Part shown: piece after piece, positions 6,972-16,500 of the stretch
Numbering within the stretch: position 1 is the stretch's first letter
Layout of the letters: each line of letters begins with the position of its first letter
Assembly: GCA_934481515.1 (NCBI GenBank)
Contig: CAKSPO010000019.1
Coordinates: 1-37,560, forward strand
DNA: 37,560 nt
Source of the DNA: an uncultured Eubacteriales bacterium
GTDB taxonomy: Bacteria; Bacillota; Clostridia; Oscillospirales; CAG-272
Direction: 5' to 3'
Program-made: the position numbers and the translations under genes
The notes under the pieces: generated by a model
What the model saw: the letters and a program-made list of their open reading frames with translations, nothing else
The model's database searches: none
Told to the model about the DNA's origin: nothing

Positions 6972-7964
6972 TTATTCTTTTTCGTTCTTCACGGCATCGG
7001 CAAGGGAGGAAAACAATGCCGCATGGGGTGCCTTCCGGTACTGGACCGGCGTCATGCCGGTCACATCCGAAAAAGCTTTTGCGAACTTGGAGGCGTTATC
7101 ATAACCGAAACGGCCTGCAATTTCCAGAACCGTTTCGTCTGTATTCCGCAGCATCTCGGCGGCGTTCTGCATTTTTCTGCGCCGGATGAAGGCGTAGGGC
7201 TGTTCTCCGTAGACTGCGCGGAACGCGTTTTTGATCTGTGTGGCAGAGGCATGCAGAGCCAGGGACAATTCCTCCAAAGGAACCCGCCGCTCCATATGTT
7301 CGGTCAGATATGCCGATGCGTGTCTGGCAAGCTCTGTCTGTGATCCGGAAACAAAATGAGAGACGGTTTCTTTTTCGTTTGGCTCCACCGTGCTCAAAAA
7401 GAGCAGAAGCTCCAGAATTTTGACCTTGAAATACCCCTTCCGGATGCTTTCGGGCACGGAGTAAAGCTCCGCGAAGATGTGTGCGATGGAGGGGTGCGAC
7501 CGTGCGATATAGCCTTTGCCGCCGACGGAAAATTTCTGCATGAGAGCGGCGGGGGAGACATTGATGTCTTCCAAGAGGCAGGAAAGGCACCGGGGGGCGG
7601 CTTCCGGATCAATCCGAACGGTGATTCCGTCGTAGCGGGAAAGCGGAAAAGCCGCACCGTGCTCCGGATCAATCCGGCATCCGACCGCAAGGTCGCCGGG
7701 GGAAAGATAGAAGAAGTCGGCACCACTCCGGCATTCCATTCTGCCGCTGTGACAGTGATGAATCTCAAAAAAGAACCTTTGTTCCTCTTCCCCTGCAGGG
7801 GAGGAAGTGCGCATGTGAATTTCATGGTAGGTCAGACGGATGCCGGGAAAGACCGGGTATTCCGCCGTCCGCGCCTCGCCGGTTTCATTGGAAAAATGCC
7901 GGATCCGGCAACCGTCCTCCGAAGGAAGTGCTGTGCGCGGAACGGGACAATCCGTTTTTTTCAA
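6972..7964 (-). CDS. AraC-family transcriptional regulator (TTG start)
   Basis: This protein is about 330 residues long. It has an N-terminal sensory part (roughly 1-200, cupin-like by position) and a C-terminal AraC/XylS DNA-binding domain (about 220-315) with two helix-turn-helix motifs. The second includes VLEIAGRFGYDNASKFAKAF and ends GMTPVQYRK, the family signature. I chose the TTG at 7964 because a strong AGGAGG lies seven to eight bases upstream, whereas the upstream in-frame ATG at 8030 has no such site. The binding site overlaps the TAA of the preceding regulator gene (7969-7971), so the two are translationally coupled. Both regulators probably control the divergent hydrolase/oxidoreductase operon. 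The ligand is unknown. Confidence 0.9.
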   Translation of the reverse strand: MKKTDCPVPRTALPSEDGCRIRHFSNETGEARTAEYPVFPGIRLTYHEIHMRTSSPAGEEEQRFFFEIHHCHSGRMECRSGADFFYLSPGDLAVGCRIDPEHGAAFPLSRYDGITVRIDPEAAPRCLSCLLEDINVSPAALMQKFSVGGKGYIARSHPSIAHIFAELYSVPESIRKGYFKVKILELLLFLSTVEPNEKETVSHFVSGSQTELARHASAYLTEHMERRVPLEELSLALHASATQIKNAFRAVYGEQPYAFIRRRKMQNAAEMLRNTDETVLEIAGRFGYDNASKFAKAFSDVTGMTPVQYRKAPHAALFSSLADAVKNEKE

Positions 7965-7968
7965 AAAA

Positions 7969-8919
7969 TTACCTCCTCTTTTCTTCCGATGCATCCGCGG
8001 TGACCGTGTCGGGGGATGTCGGCATTTCAATTCGCCGTTTGGAGGCGAGCTTGCTGAATTCGGTCGGTGTCATTCCGGTCTTTTCCCGGAACAGGGTAGA
8101 GAAGTAGTTGACGGAGGAAAAGCCGAGAGATTCCGAAATTTCGGAAAAACTGCAATCGGTGTTTGAAATTTTCTTTTTTGCTTCTTCAATGCGCCGATAG
8201 ATCAGATAGGCACGCAGACTTGTTCCGGTTTCCCGCTTGAATTTTTTCATCAGCGAGGTCGGGCTGACCCAGAAATGCGTGCTGATCTCCTGTACCGTGC
8301 ATTCCTCCGATAAATGCAGTTCTATGTATTCCTTGACCTCGGCTGCCAGCCGGGTATCCTCCAGATAACGGTTGACCTTTTGGGACTCATCCGGCATCAG
8401 GGAAATATTGTTCAGCCGACAGAAAAGCATACAAAGAAAACGCTCCAGAGAAGCATAAATATAATGGAGAACAGGGGATGCCACATTCGGCTTGATTCCG
8501 CACTGCGTCGGGGAAATCAGCTCACAGACACGGGCGGCGGTCTTCATGGTTTCCAGCAACGTTGCACTTTCTTCTCCGAACAGCGGAATCGGTTCTCCCT
8601 CCAAAAGGTGCAATGCTTCCGACCGGCAGGAAAAGCTGATCAGAGCATAACTGGTTTTTTCGCCGGTGCAGTTATACTGGGATTCGTGAAACGGGGGGCG
8701 ATAGACCATGCAGCCGGGGCGTACCGGATAGCTTGCGGTTTCCGTTACATAGGTCACACTGCCGGAAAGCAGGAGAAAAATCTGCGCAAAATCATATTTT
8801 TCCCAATATGGTGTTTTTCGCGGAAAGGAAGGAAAGTAGTGTGCGGAGATCAGGGAAGTGACCTCAAAGGTTTTCGGATTTTCAATCTGGTGGTAGTTTA
8901 CGGCAAGATCTGTCTCCAT
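7969..8919 (-). CDS. AraC-family transcriptional regulator
   Basis: A 316-residue AraC/XylS-type regulator. The N-terminal half looks like a cupin ligand-binding domain: ISAHYFPSFPRKTPYWEKYD, then a beta-rich segment with LLLSGSVTYVTE and YPVRPGCMVYRPP. The C-terminal domain (about 200-295) holds the two helix-turn-helix motifs, including EECTVQEISTHFWVSPTSLM and SFSEISESLGFSSVNYFSTL, ending GMTPTEFSKLA. The start at 8919 follows CGGAGGTATTC. A longer frame upstream would run through the promoter and is not used. It is the first gene after a perfect consensus promoter and overlaps functionally with the next regulator, whose ribosome binding site covers its stop codon. Divergence from the hydrolase gene suggests local control. 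Confidence 0.92.
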   Translation of the reverse strand: METDLAVNYHQIENPKTFEVTSLISAHYFPSFPRKTPYWEKYDFAQIFLLLSGSVTYVTETASYPVRPGCMVYRPPFHESQYNCTGEKTSYALISFSCRSEALHLLEGEPIPLFGEESATLLETMKTAARVCELISPTQCGIKPNVASPVLHYIYASLERFLCMLFCRLNNISLMPDESQKVNRYLEDTRLAAEVKEYIELHLSEECTVQEISTHFWVSPTSLMKKFKRETGTSLRAYLIYRRIEEAKKKISNTDCSFSEISESLGFSSVNYFSTLFREKTGMTPTEFSKLASKRRIEMPTSPDTVTADASEEKRR

Positions 8920-9013
8920 GGAATACCTCCGTGCATACACCTGCGGTGTGCAGAAATGTATAAATAATTTGCATAAAAGTGCATTGTTTTTTTGCGATAT
9001 TTCATTTACAATG

Positions 9014-9042
9014 ATTATAGCCGAAAACATGAAAATTGTCAA
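9014..9042 (-). promoter_or_regulatory. Consensus promoter of the AraC pair
   Basis: On the minus strand a perfect TTGACA (9037-9042) and a perfect TATAAT (9014-9019) are 17 bases apart. Transcription should start near 9007, leaving an 88-base leader before the first regulator gene. No equally clear promoter is seen for the divergent hydrolase gene, which fits an activator-dependent promoter. Confidence 0.85.
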
Positions 9043-9045
9043 GAA

Positions 9046-9072
9046 GTTTGCGGCAGGAAAGCAAACATTTCC
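9046..9072. promoter_or_regulatory. Overlapping inverted repeats in the divergent region
   Basis: Two inverted repeats interlock: GTTTGC-9-GCAAAC (9046-9066) and GGAAA-7-TTTCC (9056-9072). They lie just upstream of the AraC-pair promoter and about 60-85 bases before the hydrolase start, where AraC-type activators usually bind. The function is inferred from position only. Confidence 0.35.
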
Positions 9073-9129
9073 GTCGTACCTTCCGGCAGTCGATTGTCAG
9101 ATGAATTCCTGTAAAAGGAGATGAATAAA

Positions 9130-10443
9130 ATGAATAAACTGAAGGTTGGATTTTCCAGGATATTTCTCGATCCGCCGCTCGGATTATATATTTCCGGATA
9201 TTATAATGTGCGGAAAGGGTCGGGCGCTCTGGATGAATTGACCGCGTCCTGCATTGCCTTTTCGGACGGGGAGAGAACTGCCGTTGTCATCGGAATGGAT
9301 GTCATCGGAATTGAGCAGAGTACCGGAGATCTGCTTCGTCAGGTTGTGGCGGAACGAACCGGGCTTCCTCCCGAAGCCGTTTTGTATTCCTGCACCCATA
9401 CGCATACGGCACCTGCAATCAATGACGACCTTTGCCGCGGAGATGACATTTACAACAATATTCTGTTCCGCCGTCTTGGAGATATGGCTGCGGCGGCATT
9501 GGAGGATTTGTGCGATGCCGAGCTGTACGGCGCCCGTGGGAAGGTAGAGGGGATTGCTTTCATCCGTCGGTTCCGCATGAAGAACGGGAACACGCAGACC
9601 AATCCCGGCTTTCTGAATCCGGACATTGTTGCTCCGATCTCGACACCGGACGAAACCCTGCAATTGCTCCGGATTACCCGGCAGGGAAAGAAGGATGTGG
9701 TGCTGATTAATTTCCAGGTGCACCCGGATGTTATCAGCGGCACCAGGTACTCGGCGGATTATCCCGGTTGGGTGCGGCGTTCCTTTGAGGGAGCCGTGAC
9801 AGGAACCGAATGTGTGTTTTTCAACGGTACGCAGGGAGATACCAACCACATCGACTTCCTCTCGCCGGCACGGGAGCACGGTTATGCCTTTTCCCGCCAT
9901 ATGGGGTTGACCATTGCTGCCGAGGCAATGAAGCTGTATTCCTATCCCGCAAAAATCGAAGGGGATCGGGTGGATTATTGTCTGCGCGAGGTAAAGGTTC
10001 CTGCAAACCGGGCGCCGGAGTCGGCTCTTCCGCAGGCGGAGCGGTATATTGCTCTGCATGAGTCCGGCAGGGATGATGAAATTCCTTTCCGAGGTATGGA
10101 GCTTATAACGGTGGTGGCGGAGGCGTACCGGATGCGCCGGCGTGCGGCAGGCGAGGACTTCATTCCCCTGTATCTTTCCGCTGTCCGCTTCGGCAATGCC
10201 GTGCTGACGGGCTTCCCCGGGGAACCGTTCACCGATGTCGGACGTGCGGTGCGTTCGGATTCGCCTTTTGCCATGACGATGATCAGTTGCTGTGCAGACG
10301 GATATGAGGGGTATTTTCCGATGCGCGATGCTTTTGCGGAGGGTGGTTATGAAGCCAGAAGCTCGGATTTCCATGCAGGCGTCGCAGAAATCCTCACGGA
10401 GGAGACCGGAAAGATGCTGAAGGAGCTTTATCAAAAACAATAA
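9130..10443 (+). CDS. Neutral ceramidase-fold hydrolase, cytoplasmic
   Basis: This 437-residue protein resembles the neutral/alkaline ceramidase N-terminal family (PF04734), zinc amidases in their characterised members. Matching landmarks are KVGFSRIFLDPP at the N-terminus, the histidine cluster CTHTHTAPA (about 90-98; HTH zinc ligands in ceramidases), NFQVHPD (about 195-201), FFNGTQGDTNHI (about 233-244, like NVGDVSPN) and TGFPGEPFTDVGR (about 358-370, like VPGEFTTMAGRR). It lacks a signal peptide and the ceramidase C-terminal domain, so it is probably a cytosolic enzyme with a different substrate. I chose the ATG at 9130 (AGGAG nine bases upstream); the in-frame ATG at 9121 abuts the binding site. 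It forms an operon with the oxidoreductase 38 bases downstream. Confidence 0.85.
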   Translation: MNKLKVGFSRIFLDPPLGLYISGYYNVRKGSGALDELTASCIAFSDGERTAVVIGMDVIGIEQSTGDLLRQVVAERTGLPPEAVLYSCTHTHTAPAINDDLCRGDDIYNNILFRRLGDMAAAALEDLCDAELYGARGKVEGIAFIRRFRMKNGNTQTNPGFLNPDIVAPISTPDETLQLLRITRQGKKDVVLINFQVHPDVISGTRYSADYPGWVRRSFEGAVTGTECVFFNGTQGDTNHIDFLSPAREHGYAFSRHMGLTIAAEAMKLYSYPAKIEGDRVDYCLREVKVPANRAPESALPQAERYIALHESGRDDEIPFRGMELITVVAEAYRMRRRAAGEDFIPLYLSAVRFGNAVLTGFPGEPFTDVGRAVRSDSPFAMTMISCCADGYEGYFPMRDAFAEGGYEARSSDFHAGVAEILTEETGKMLKELYQKQ

Positions 10444-10481
10444 TAAAATCAATTCTTTTTATAATCTTGGAGGAGTTTAAG

Positions 10482-11513
10482 ATGAACAAAGGAAAAAATA
10501 ATACGGAAAAACTGGTGGTCGGTGTCGTAGGACTTTCTATGGGCAGACTGCATCTGGAGGCGGCAATTCATGCCGGTGCCGAGATTGCCGGAATCTGTGA
10601 CACGGATCCGAAAACGCTGGAGCAAAAGGGAAACGAGCATTGCATTGCTCCGGAAAAGCGTTTTACCGACTGGCGGGATCTTCTGAAAATTCCGGAAATG
10701 AACACGGTTATTATCGCGACACCGGATCAGCTTCACAGAGAAATGTGTGAGGCGTTCCTTGCCGCGGGAATGCATGTGATGTGTGAAAAGCCGCTGGCGC
10801 TGACCCGCGAGGATATGGAAGCGATCATTGCCGCCGCGAAAAAGTCGGATCGGATTTTCATGGTCGGTCAGATCTGCCGTTTCACTCCGTCCTTTGTAAA
10901 AGCAAAGGAGTTGGTGGATGCGGGAACCATCGGTGAGCTTTATTATGTGGAATCCGAATATGCGCATGATTATGCAACCTTCCTGCATGGTTGGCGTGCG
11001 GATCCGCTCCGTCATGGTGTTGTCGGCGGCGGATGCCATGCGGTGGATCTGCTTCGCTGGTATGCGGGAGACCCGCTGGAGGTATTTGCTTACGGTTCTC
11101 ACAAGCTCCTTCCGCAGGTTACCTATGACGATGCAACCATCAGCGTTCTGAAATTCCCGAACGGAACCATCGGTAAGATTTTTGTCTCCACCGGATGCAA
11201 GCGCCCGTATACCATGCGGACTCTGCTTTACGGAACCAAAGGAACCATCATCTGCGACAACACCTCCGATCACATGGATCTGTACACGCTCGGTGAGGAC
11301 GGAATTTCCGTAAATCCGGCGCCGGAGGTCATTCCGATGGACATCAACAATCACAATGCGCGGTTGGAGTTTGAGGTTTTCGCTGACGCGATCCTCAATC
11401 ATACGCCGCTGATGATGACGGCAGAGCAGGGCGCCCGGACGATCGCCGTCTGCCTTTCCATCGTGGAATCCTCCAAGACCGGAAAGCCGGTTCAGCCTGA
11501 TTACAATTTCTGA
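10482..11513 (+). CDS. Gfo/Idh/MocA family oxidoreductase
   Basis: A 343-residue NAD(P)-dependent oxidoreductase of the type that acts on sugars, inositols or related polyols. The Rossmann domain occupies about 1-130, with VGVVGLSMGRLHLEAA (about 12-27; the middle glycine of the usual GxGxxG is replaced by serine/leucine) and the family motif CEKPLALTREDME (about 102-114). The C-terminal alpha/beta domain carries GGGCHAVDLLRWYAG (about 181-195), with the conserved Asp-His-type catalytic region reduced to CHAVD. GGAGGAG seven bases before 10482 decides the start. It follows the ceramidase-fold gene and ends at a strong terminator. Together they would hydrolyse and then oxidise or reduce one substrate, which is inference. 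Confidence 0.93.
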   Translation: MNKGKNNTEKLVVGVVGLSMGRLHLEAAIHAGAEIAGICDTDPKTLEQKGNEHCIAPEKRFTDWRDLLKIPEMNTVIIATPDQLHREMCEAFLAAGMHVMCEKPLALTREDMEAIIAAAKKSDRIFMVGQICRFTPSFVKAKELVDAGTIGELYYVESEYAHDYATFLHGWRADPLRHGVVGGGCHAVDLLRWYAGDPLEVFAYGSHKLLPQVTYDDATISVLKFPNGTIGKIFVSTGCKRPYTMRTLLYGTKGTIICDNTSDHMDLYTLGEDGISVNPAPEVIPMDINNHNARLEFEVFADAILNHTPLMMTAEQGARTIAVCLSIVESSKTGKPVQPDYNF

Positions 11514-11521
11514 TTGGTTTG

Positions 11522-11568
11522 AAAGAACTCCGCCCGCACGGAATCTGCCGTGCGGGCGGAGTTCTTTT
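11522..11568 (+). terminator. Strong terminator after the oxidoreductase
   Basis: A perfect 20-bp stem (AAAGAACTCCGCCCGCACGG and its complement) with the six-base loop AATCTG lies nine bases after the stop codon and ends in TTTTGTAT. It separates the hydrolase/oxidoreductase operon from murB. Confidence 0.93.
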
Positions 11569-11607
11569 GTATCGGAGGAAAGTTTGCGGGGAAGTGCTCT
11601 TTCACTA

Positions 11608-11636
11608 TTGCATTTTTCGCCGGATACGAGTATAAT
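11608..11636 (+). promoter_or_regulatory. Promoter of the murB-whiA-dnaE operon
   Basis: TTGCAT (11608-11613), a 17-base spacer and a perfect TATAAT (11631-11636). Transcription should start near 11643, about 26 bases before the murB start. Confidence 0.8.
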
Positions 11637-11668
11637 AGTAGGGTAGAATTCAAGAGGGGGTGCCGGAT

Positions 11669-12577
11669 ATGAAAGACCTGACGGATGCGCTGACCGCAGC
11701 AGGGATCGAATGGCGGCAGGACTGTCCGCTTTCTCCGCTGAGTAGCTTCCGCATCGGCGGGAATGCGGAGCTGGCGGTATTTCCGCACAGCCGCGAGGAA
11801 TGTATTGCGGCGCTTTCTCTGATCCGGCGGTCGGGAGAACCGCTTACGGTTTTCGGCAACGGGAGCAATGTCGTTTTTCCGGATGAGGGAATGCAGGGCG
11901 CGATGCTTTTTACAATCGGTTGCCGCGACATCCGCCCGTCGGAGGATGGATTTTTTGTTGAGGCAGGAGCATCTCTTTCCCGGATTGCACAGATTGCGCG
12001 GGATGCCGGGCTTTCCGGCGCCGAATTCCTTTACGGAATTCCCGGAACGCTTGGCGGTGCCGTATTTATGAACGCTGGGGCTTTCGGAGGGTGCATGGGA
12101 CAGATTTGTATTTCCTCCGAATATTTTGACTCCCAAACCGGTTCTGTCAGCTGCCTGCACGGGGAGAAACAGGCGTTTTCGGAGCGTTCTTCATTTTTTA
12201 TGAAGCATCCGGAATCTGTGATTCTCGGTGCGGAAATCCGTTTGAAAGACGGGGATCGGGAACAGATCGGGACGCGGATGACGGAGCTTATCCGGCGGAG
12301 AAGGGAGACACAGCCGTTGGAGTTCCCGAGTGCGGGGAGCGTATTCAGGCGTCCGGCCGGGTATTTTGCCGGGAAGCTGATTGAAGATTGCGGTCTGAAA
12401 GGTTTGCGCATCGGAGGCGCGGAGGTCTCCCGCAAGCACGCGGGGTTTATTATCAATACGGGAAGTGCGACGGCCTCGGACGTTCGGGCTTTGGTTGCCG
12501 AGATTCGCAATACCGTGCTGGAGAAAACCGGGGTTTTGCTGGAATGCGAAATCCGTTTTCCGGGACAGGAGGAATAA
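11669..12577 (+). CDS. murB: UDP-N-acetylenolpyruvoylglucosamine reductase
   Basis: MurB reduces UDP-GlcNAc-enolpyruvate to UDP-MurNAc with NADPH and FAD, the second committed step of peptidoglycan precursor synthesis in the cytoplasm. The 302-residue protein has the flavin-binding region SSFRIGGNAELAVFP (about 26-40), VFGNGSNVVFPDEG (about 63-76, the GxGSN motif) and EFLYGIPGTLGGAVFMNAGAFGG in two contiguous parts around 118-140. A C-terminal type II-like substrate domain contains FPSAGSVFRRP (the catalytic serine is in SAGSVF) and GGAEVSRKHAGFIIN. I prefer the ATG at 11669 (GAGGGGG eight bases upstream) over an in-frame GTG at 11660. whiA begins one base after the stop codon. Confidence 0.97.
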   Translation: MKDLTDALTAAGIEWRQDCPLSPLSSFRIGGNAELAVFPHSREECIAALSLIRRSGEPLTVFGNGSNVVFPDEGMQGAMLFTIGCRDIRPSEDGFFVEAGASLSRIAQIARDAGLSGAEFLYGIPGTLGGAVFMNAGAFGGCMGQICISSEYFDSQTGSVSCLHGEKQAFSERSSFFMKHPESVILGAEIRLKDGDREQIGTRMTELIRRRRETQPLEFPSAGSVFRRPAGYFAGKLIEDCGLKGLRIGGAEVSRKHAGFIINTGSATASDVRALVAEIRNTVLEKTGVLLECEIRFPGQEE

Positions 12578-12578
12578 A

Positions 12579-13487
12579 ATGTCGTTTGCAGATGCGCTTT
12601 GCGAAGAGCTTTCCGGACTTCTGCCGAAAAAAAACTGCTGTCGCCGGGCAATGGCGGCAGGAATGCTGGTTTCCGCCGATGCAGAGGGGAGTCGAACGGT
12701 TGTTCTGCAATGCCGGCGGGAGGCTTCGGTCGGGGCGGCAACGGAACTGCTCCAAATGGTATACGGAACCGCTCCGGAAGGGTCTGGCGCAGGCGGAAAC
12801 GGGCATTGGAATCGGAGATTGTCGCTTTCTTCTGCGGGCGCGGTCCGGACGATACGTCAATTGCAGACGGCGGAGGGGGATTTTCCGGAGAAGGAGCTGT
12901 TTCGCTGTGAGAATTGTGCTCCGTCTTTTCTCCGGGGAATGTTTTTGCTGTACGGAACCGTGACCGATCCGCACCGCTCTTCGCATCTGGAATTTTCCTT
13001 TCCGGAGTCGCACGGAATGGAACTGCCGGAGCACGTTCTGACCATGTGCGGTTATCCTCCGCGCAGAACCGCACGCGGGAACCGGACGGGGCTGTATTTC
13101 AAGGACGGCACGGTGATCGGAGATCTGGTCGGGTTTATTGGCTCCCGGCATCTGATGTACGAGTTTTACAACAGCCGGATTGAGCGGGACATCCGGAACA
13201 ACGAAAACCGGGCGACCAACTGTGTGGCAAAGAATATTCAGAAGTCCATTTCGGCAGCGGCACGGCAGATGGACGCGATTAATCTGCTGATCGGGAGTGG
13301 GAAGCTGGAGACGTTGCCGGAGCCGCTTCGCATGACCGCAATGCTTCGCTACCGGAATCCGGATATATCTCTGGAGGAGCTCCGCAATCTGCACGAGCCG
13401 CCGATTTCTAAGTCCGGTCTGAACCATCGGTTGCAGAAGTTGCTGGAAGAGGCGGAAAAGCCGGAGAAAAGTCAAACGGAAGCATAA
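12579..13487 (+). CDS. whiA: WhiA family DNA-binding regulator
   Basis: WhiA is a widely conserved DNA-binding protein of Gram-positive bacteria. It is linked to sporulation septation in Streptomyces and to cell division and chromosome segregation in Bacillus. The product (302 residues) combines an N-terminal LAGLIDADG-homing-endonuclease-like domain (CCRRAMAAGMLVSADAEG; RGMFLLYGTVTDPHRSSHLE; KDGTVIGDLVGFIGS) with a C-terminal helix-turn-helix (about 235-292, NPDISLEELRNLHEPPISKS and GLNHRLQKL). The conserved NRxTNCxxANxxK stretch appears here as NRATNCVAKNIQK. The binding site AGGAGG lies inside the end of murB and the genes are one base apart, so the two are coupled. The usual upstream neighbours rapZ and yvcK are not present. 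Confidence 0.95.
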   Translation: MSFADALCEELSGLLPKKNCCRRAMAAGMLVSADAEGSRTVVLQCRREASVGAATELLQMVYGTAPEGSGAGGNGHWNRRLSLSSAGAVRTIRQLQTAEGDFPEKELFRCENCAPSFLRGMFLLYGTVTDPHRSSHLEFSFPESHGMELPEHVLTMCGYPPRRTARGNRTGLYFKDGTVIGDLVGFIGSRHLMYEFYNSRIERDIRNNENRATNCVAKNIQKSISAAARQMDAINLLIGSGKLETLPEPLRMTAMLRYRNPDISLEELRNLHEPPISKSGLNHRLQKLLEEAEKPEKSQTEA

Positions 13488-13518
13488 CGAAAAAAGAAAG
13501 ACGAGGGGGGAGAACGCC

Positions 13519-16500
13519 ATGGGAGAGTTTGTGCATCTGCATCTGCACAGCGAGTACAGCCTTCTGGACGGTGCCTGCAGGATTGAGGAGATCCCGGCGC
13601 GGGTGAAGGAATGCGGTCAGGATGCTGTCGCCATTACGGATCACGGTGTGATGTACGGCGCCGTGGCATTTTACCGTGCCTGCAAAAATGCCGGTATCCA
13701 TCCGATCATCGGATGCGAGGTCTATGTGGCGCCGGATTCCCGCTTCGAAAAAAGCAACAGCGGGGAAGGATATGCCGACCATCTGGTACTTCTTTGCGAG
13801 AATATGACCGGCTATCGCAATCTGATTGAGATGGTTTCTCTTTCCTTTACCGAGGGCTTTTATAACAAACCGCGGGTGGATGACGAGCTTTTGCGAACGT
13901 ATTCGGAGGGGCTGATTGCACTTTCTGCCTGCCTTGGTGGCAGAATTCCGAAGCAGCTTTCCAAAGGGGATTTTGCGGGAGCGCGGGAAACGGCACACCG
14001 GTATGCGAAGCTGTTCGGAAAAGACCGTTTTTATATTGAGATTCAGAATCACGGACTTGCGGAGCAGAAAAATGTTCTGCCGCTTTTGGTGCACCTTGCC
14101 GAAGAATGCGATTTGCCGTTGGTTGCCACCAATGACTGTCACTATCTACGGCGACAGGACGCGGAGACGCAGGCGGTTCTCATGTGCATTCAGACCAATA
14201 CGACCGTAGATGCCGGGCGTCCTGCGGCTTTTGCTACGGACGAGTTTTATCTGAAGGACAGCAATGAGATGGCGATGCTGTTCCGGAATTACCCAGAAGC
14301 GCTGAAAAATACCTGCCGGATTGCCGAGCGGTGCCAGGTGGATTTTGATTTTTCGCAGACCTATCTGCCGAAGTTTCCGTGTCCGGGAGGGGAAAGTGCA
14401 CCGGAGTGCCTTCGGAGAATGGTACATGAAGGCTTTGCACGCCGGATTGCCGCCGGTCACATTACCTTTGGCGAACACACTGCCGAGGAATATCGCGACC
14501 GGCTGGAATACGAGCTGTCCGTAATCCAGCAGATGGGTTATGCCGATTACTTTCTGATTGTGCAGGACTATGTGAATTTTGCAAAATCACACGACATTCC
14601 CGTGGGTCCCGGACGCGGATCCGGCTGTGGGAGCCTTGTGGCATTTGTACTCGGAATCACGGAGGTGGATTCCATCCGCTTTGATCTTCTGTTTGAGCGT
14701 TTTCTCAATCCGGAGCGGGTCAGCATGCCGGATATCGATATTGATTTCTGCTATAACCGCCGGGACGAGGTCATTGCGTACGTTGCACAAAAGTACGGAC
14801 GAGAGCATGTTTCCCAAATCATTACGTTCGGTACGCTTGCGGCGCGTGCCGCCATCCGGGATGTCGGGCGGGCGCTCGGAATGTCCTATTCGGATGTGGA
14901 TACCGTTGCAAGAACGGTTCCGCAGGAGCTGAATATTACCATCGCGGCGGCGATGAAGCTTCCGGATCTTCGCAGGCTTTATGACGGTTCCGAAACGGTT
15001 CGCCGTCTGGTGGATACCGCCATGGCGCTGGAGGGAATGCCGCGCAACGTTTCCATTCATGCGGCGGGCGTGGTGATTACGGACAAGCCGGTTTCCTCCT
15101 ATGTTCCCTTGGCGTTGAGCAACGGAACCATTGTGACGCAGTACGATATGGATACCGTTGCAAAGCTGGGGCTTCTGAAATTTGACTTTCTTGCTCTGCG
15201 GTATCTGACCATCCTTCACGACGCAGAACGGCAAATTCGGGAAGCAGAGCCGGAATTTGACATGGAAAAGCTACCGCTGAACGATAAAGCCGCCTTTTCG
15301 CTGATTTCCTCCGGAAAGACCGGCGGCATTTTTCAGCTGGAATCCGGCGGCATGAAGCAGATGCTGATGTCCCTGCAACCGGAAAGTCTGGATGACATCA
15401 TTGCGGCAATCGCTCTGTATCGTCCGGGACCGATGGATTCCATTCCGACCTTCATCGAGTGCCGTCATCATCCGGAAAAAGTGGTCTATGCGACTCCGGA
15501 GCTGGAGCCGATTCTGGCATCCACCTACGGTTGCGTGGTCTATCAGGAGCAGGTGATGCGCATTTTTCGGGAGCTTGCCGGTTATACGTTCGGTCATGCA
15601 GACGTTGTGCGCAGTGCCATGGCGAAGAAAAAGGCGGATGTCCTTCTGGCAGAACGGGAGACGTTTGTCCGGGGAGCCGTACAGCGAGGCGTTGCCGAAG
15701 AAACGGCGAAACAGCTTTTCTGCGATTTGGAAAGCTTTGCAAATTATGCGTTCAACAAATCGCATGCGACCGCATATGCCATTCTTTCCTACCGCACGGC
15801 ATATCTCAAATGTCATTATCCGCAACAGTATTTTTCCGCGCTTCTGACCAGCGTTCTGGGAAGCCAGACCAAGGTTGCCGAATATATCGCGGAATGCATC
15901 TCACATGGAATCCGCGTTCTGCCGCCGGACATCAACGAGAGCAGAATGTATTTTTCCACCTCCGGAAGGGATATCCGTTTCGGGCTTCTGGCATTGAAAA
16001 ATGTCGGGAAACAGTTCTTGGAGCAGATTCTGGAGGAGCGGAAAAACGGTGCATTTGTGTCCTTTGAGGATTTTGTCAATCGGATGCCGGCGGGAGAATT
16101 GAACCGGCGGATGGTGGAGGGACTGATTAAAGCGGGAACTTTTGATCGTCTCGGCGTTTACAGGAGCCGGTTGCTCTCCGTTTACGAGGCGGTACTGGAT
16201 CGCGCAGCGGAAAAGGGAAGAAATCATCTGGACGGACAGCTGGACATGTTCTCCACTCCAGGGAAGGCACCGGCTGTTCCCGGTATTTCCTATCCGCCGA
16301 TTCCGGAGCTGAGCGTGCGGGAAAAGCTGATGATGGAAAAGGAAGCCACCGGAATGTATTTTTCCGGAAATATGCTGGACGAATACAGCCGGCATCTGGA
16401 GCTTCTTAAACCGGAGCAGATTGCTGACTATGTGGGGGAGGATTGCGATTTCGCGGAGAAGGCTCCTGCATCCTTTGCAGGAATGATTACCTCCGTTACC

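Noticed and set aside
9184..10452. 422-codon frame antisense to the ceramidase-fold gene.
   Set aside because: It has no recognisable domain and the sense gene has a decisive ribosome binding site and conserved motifs.
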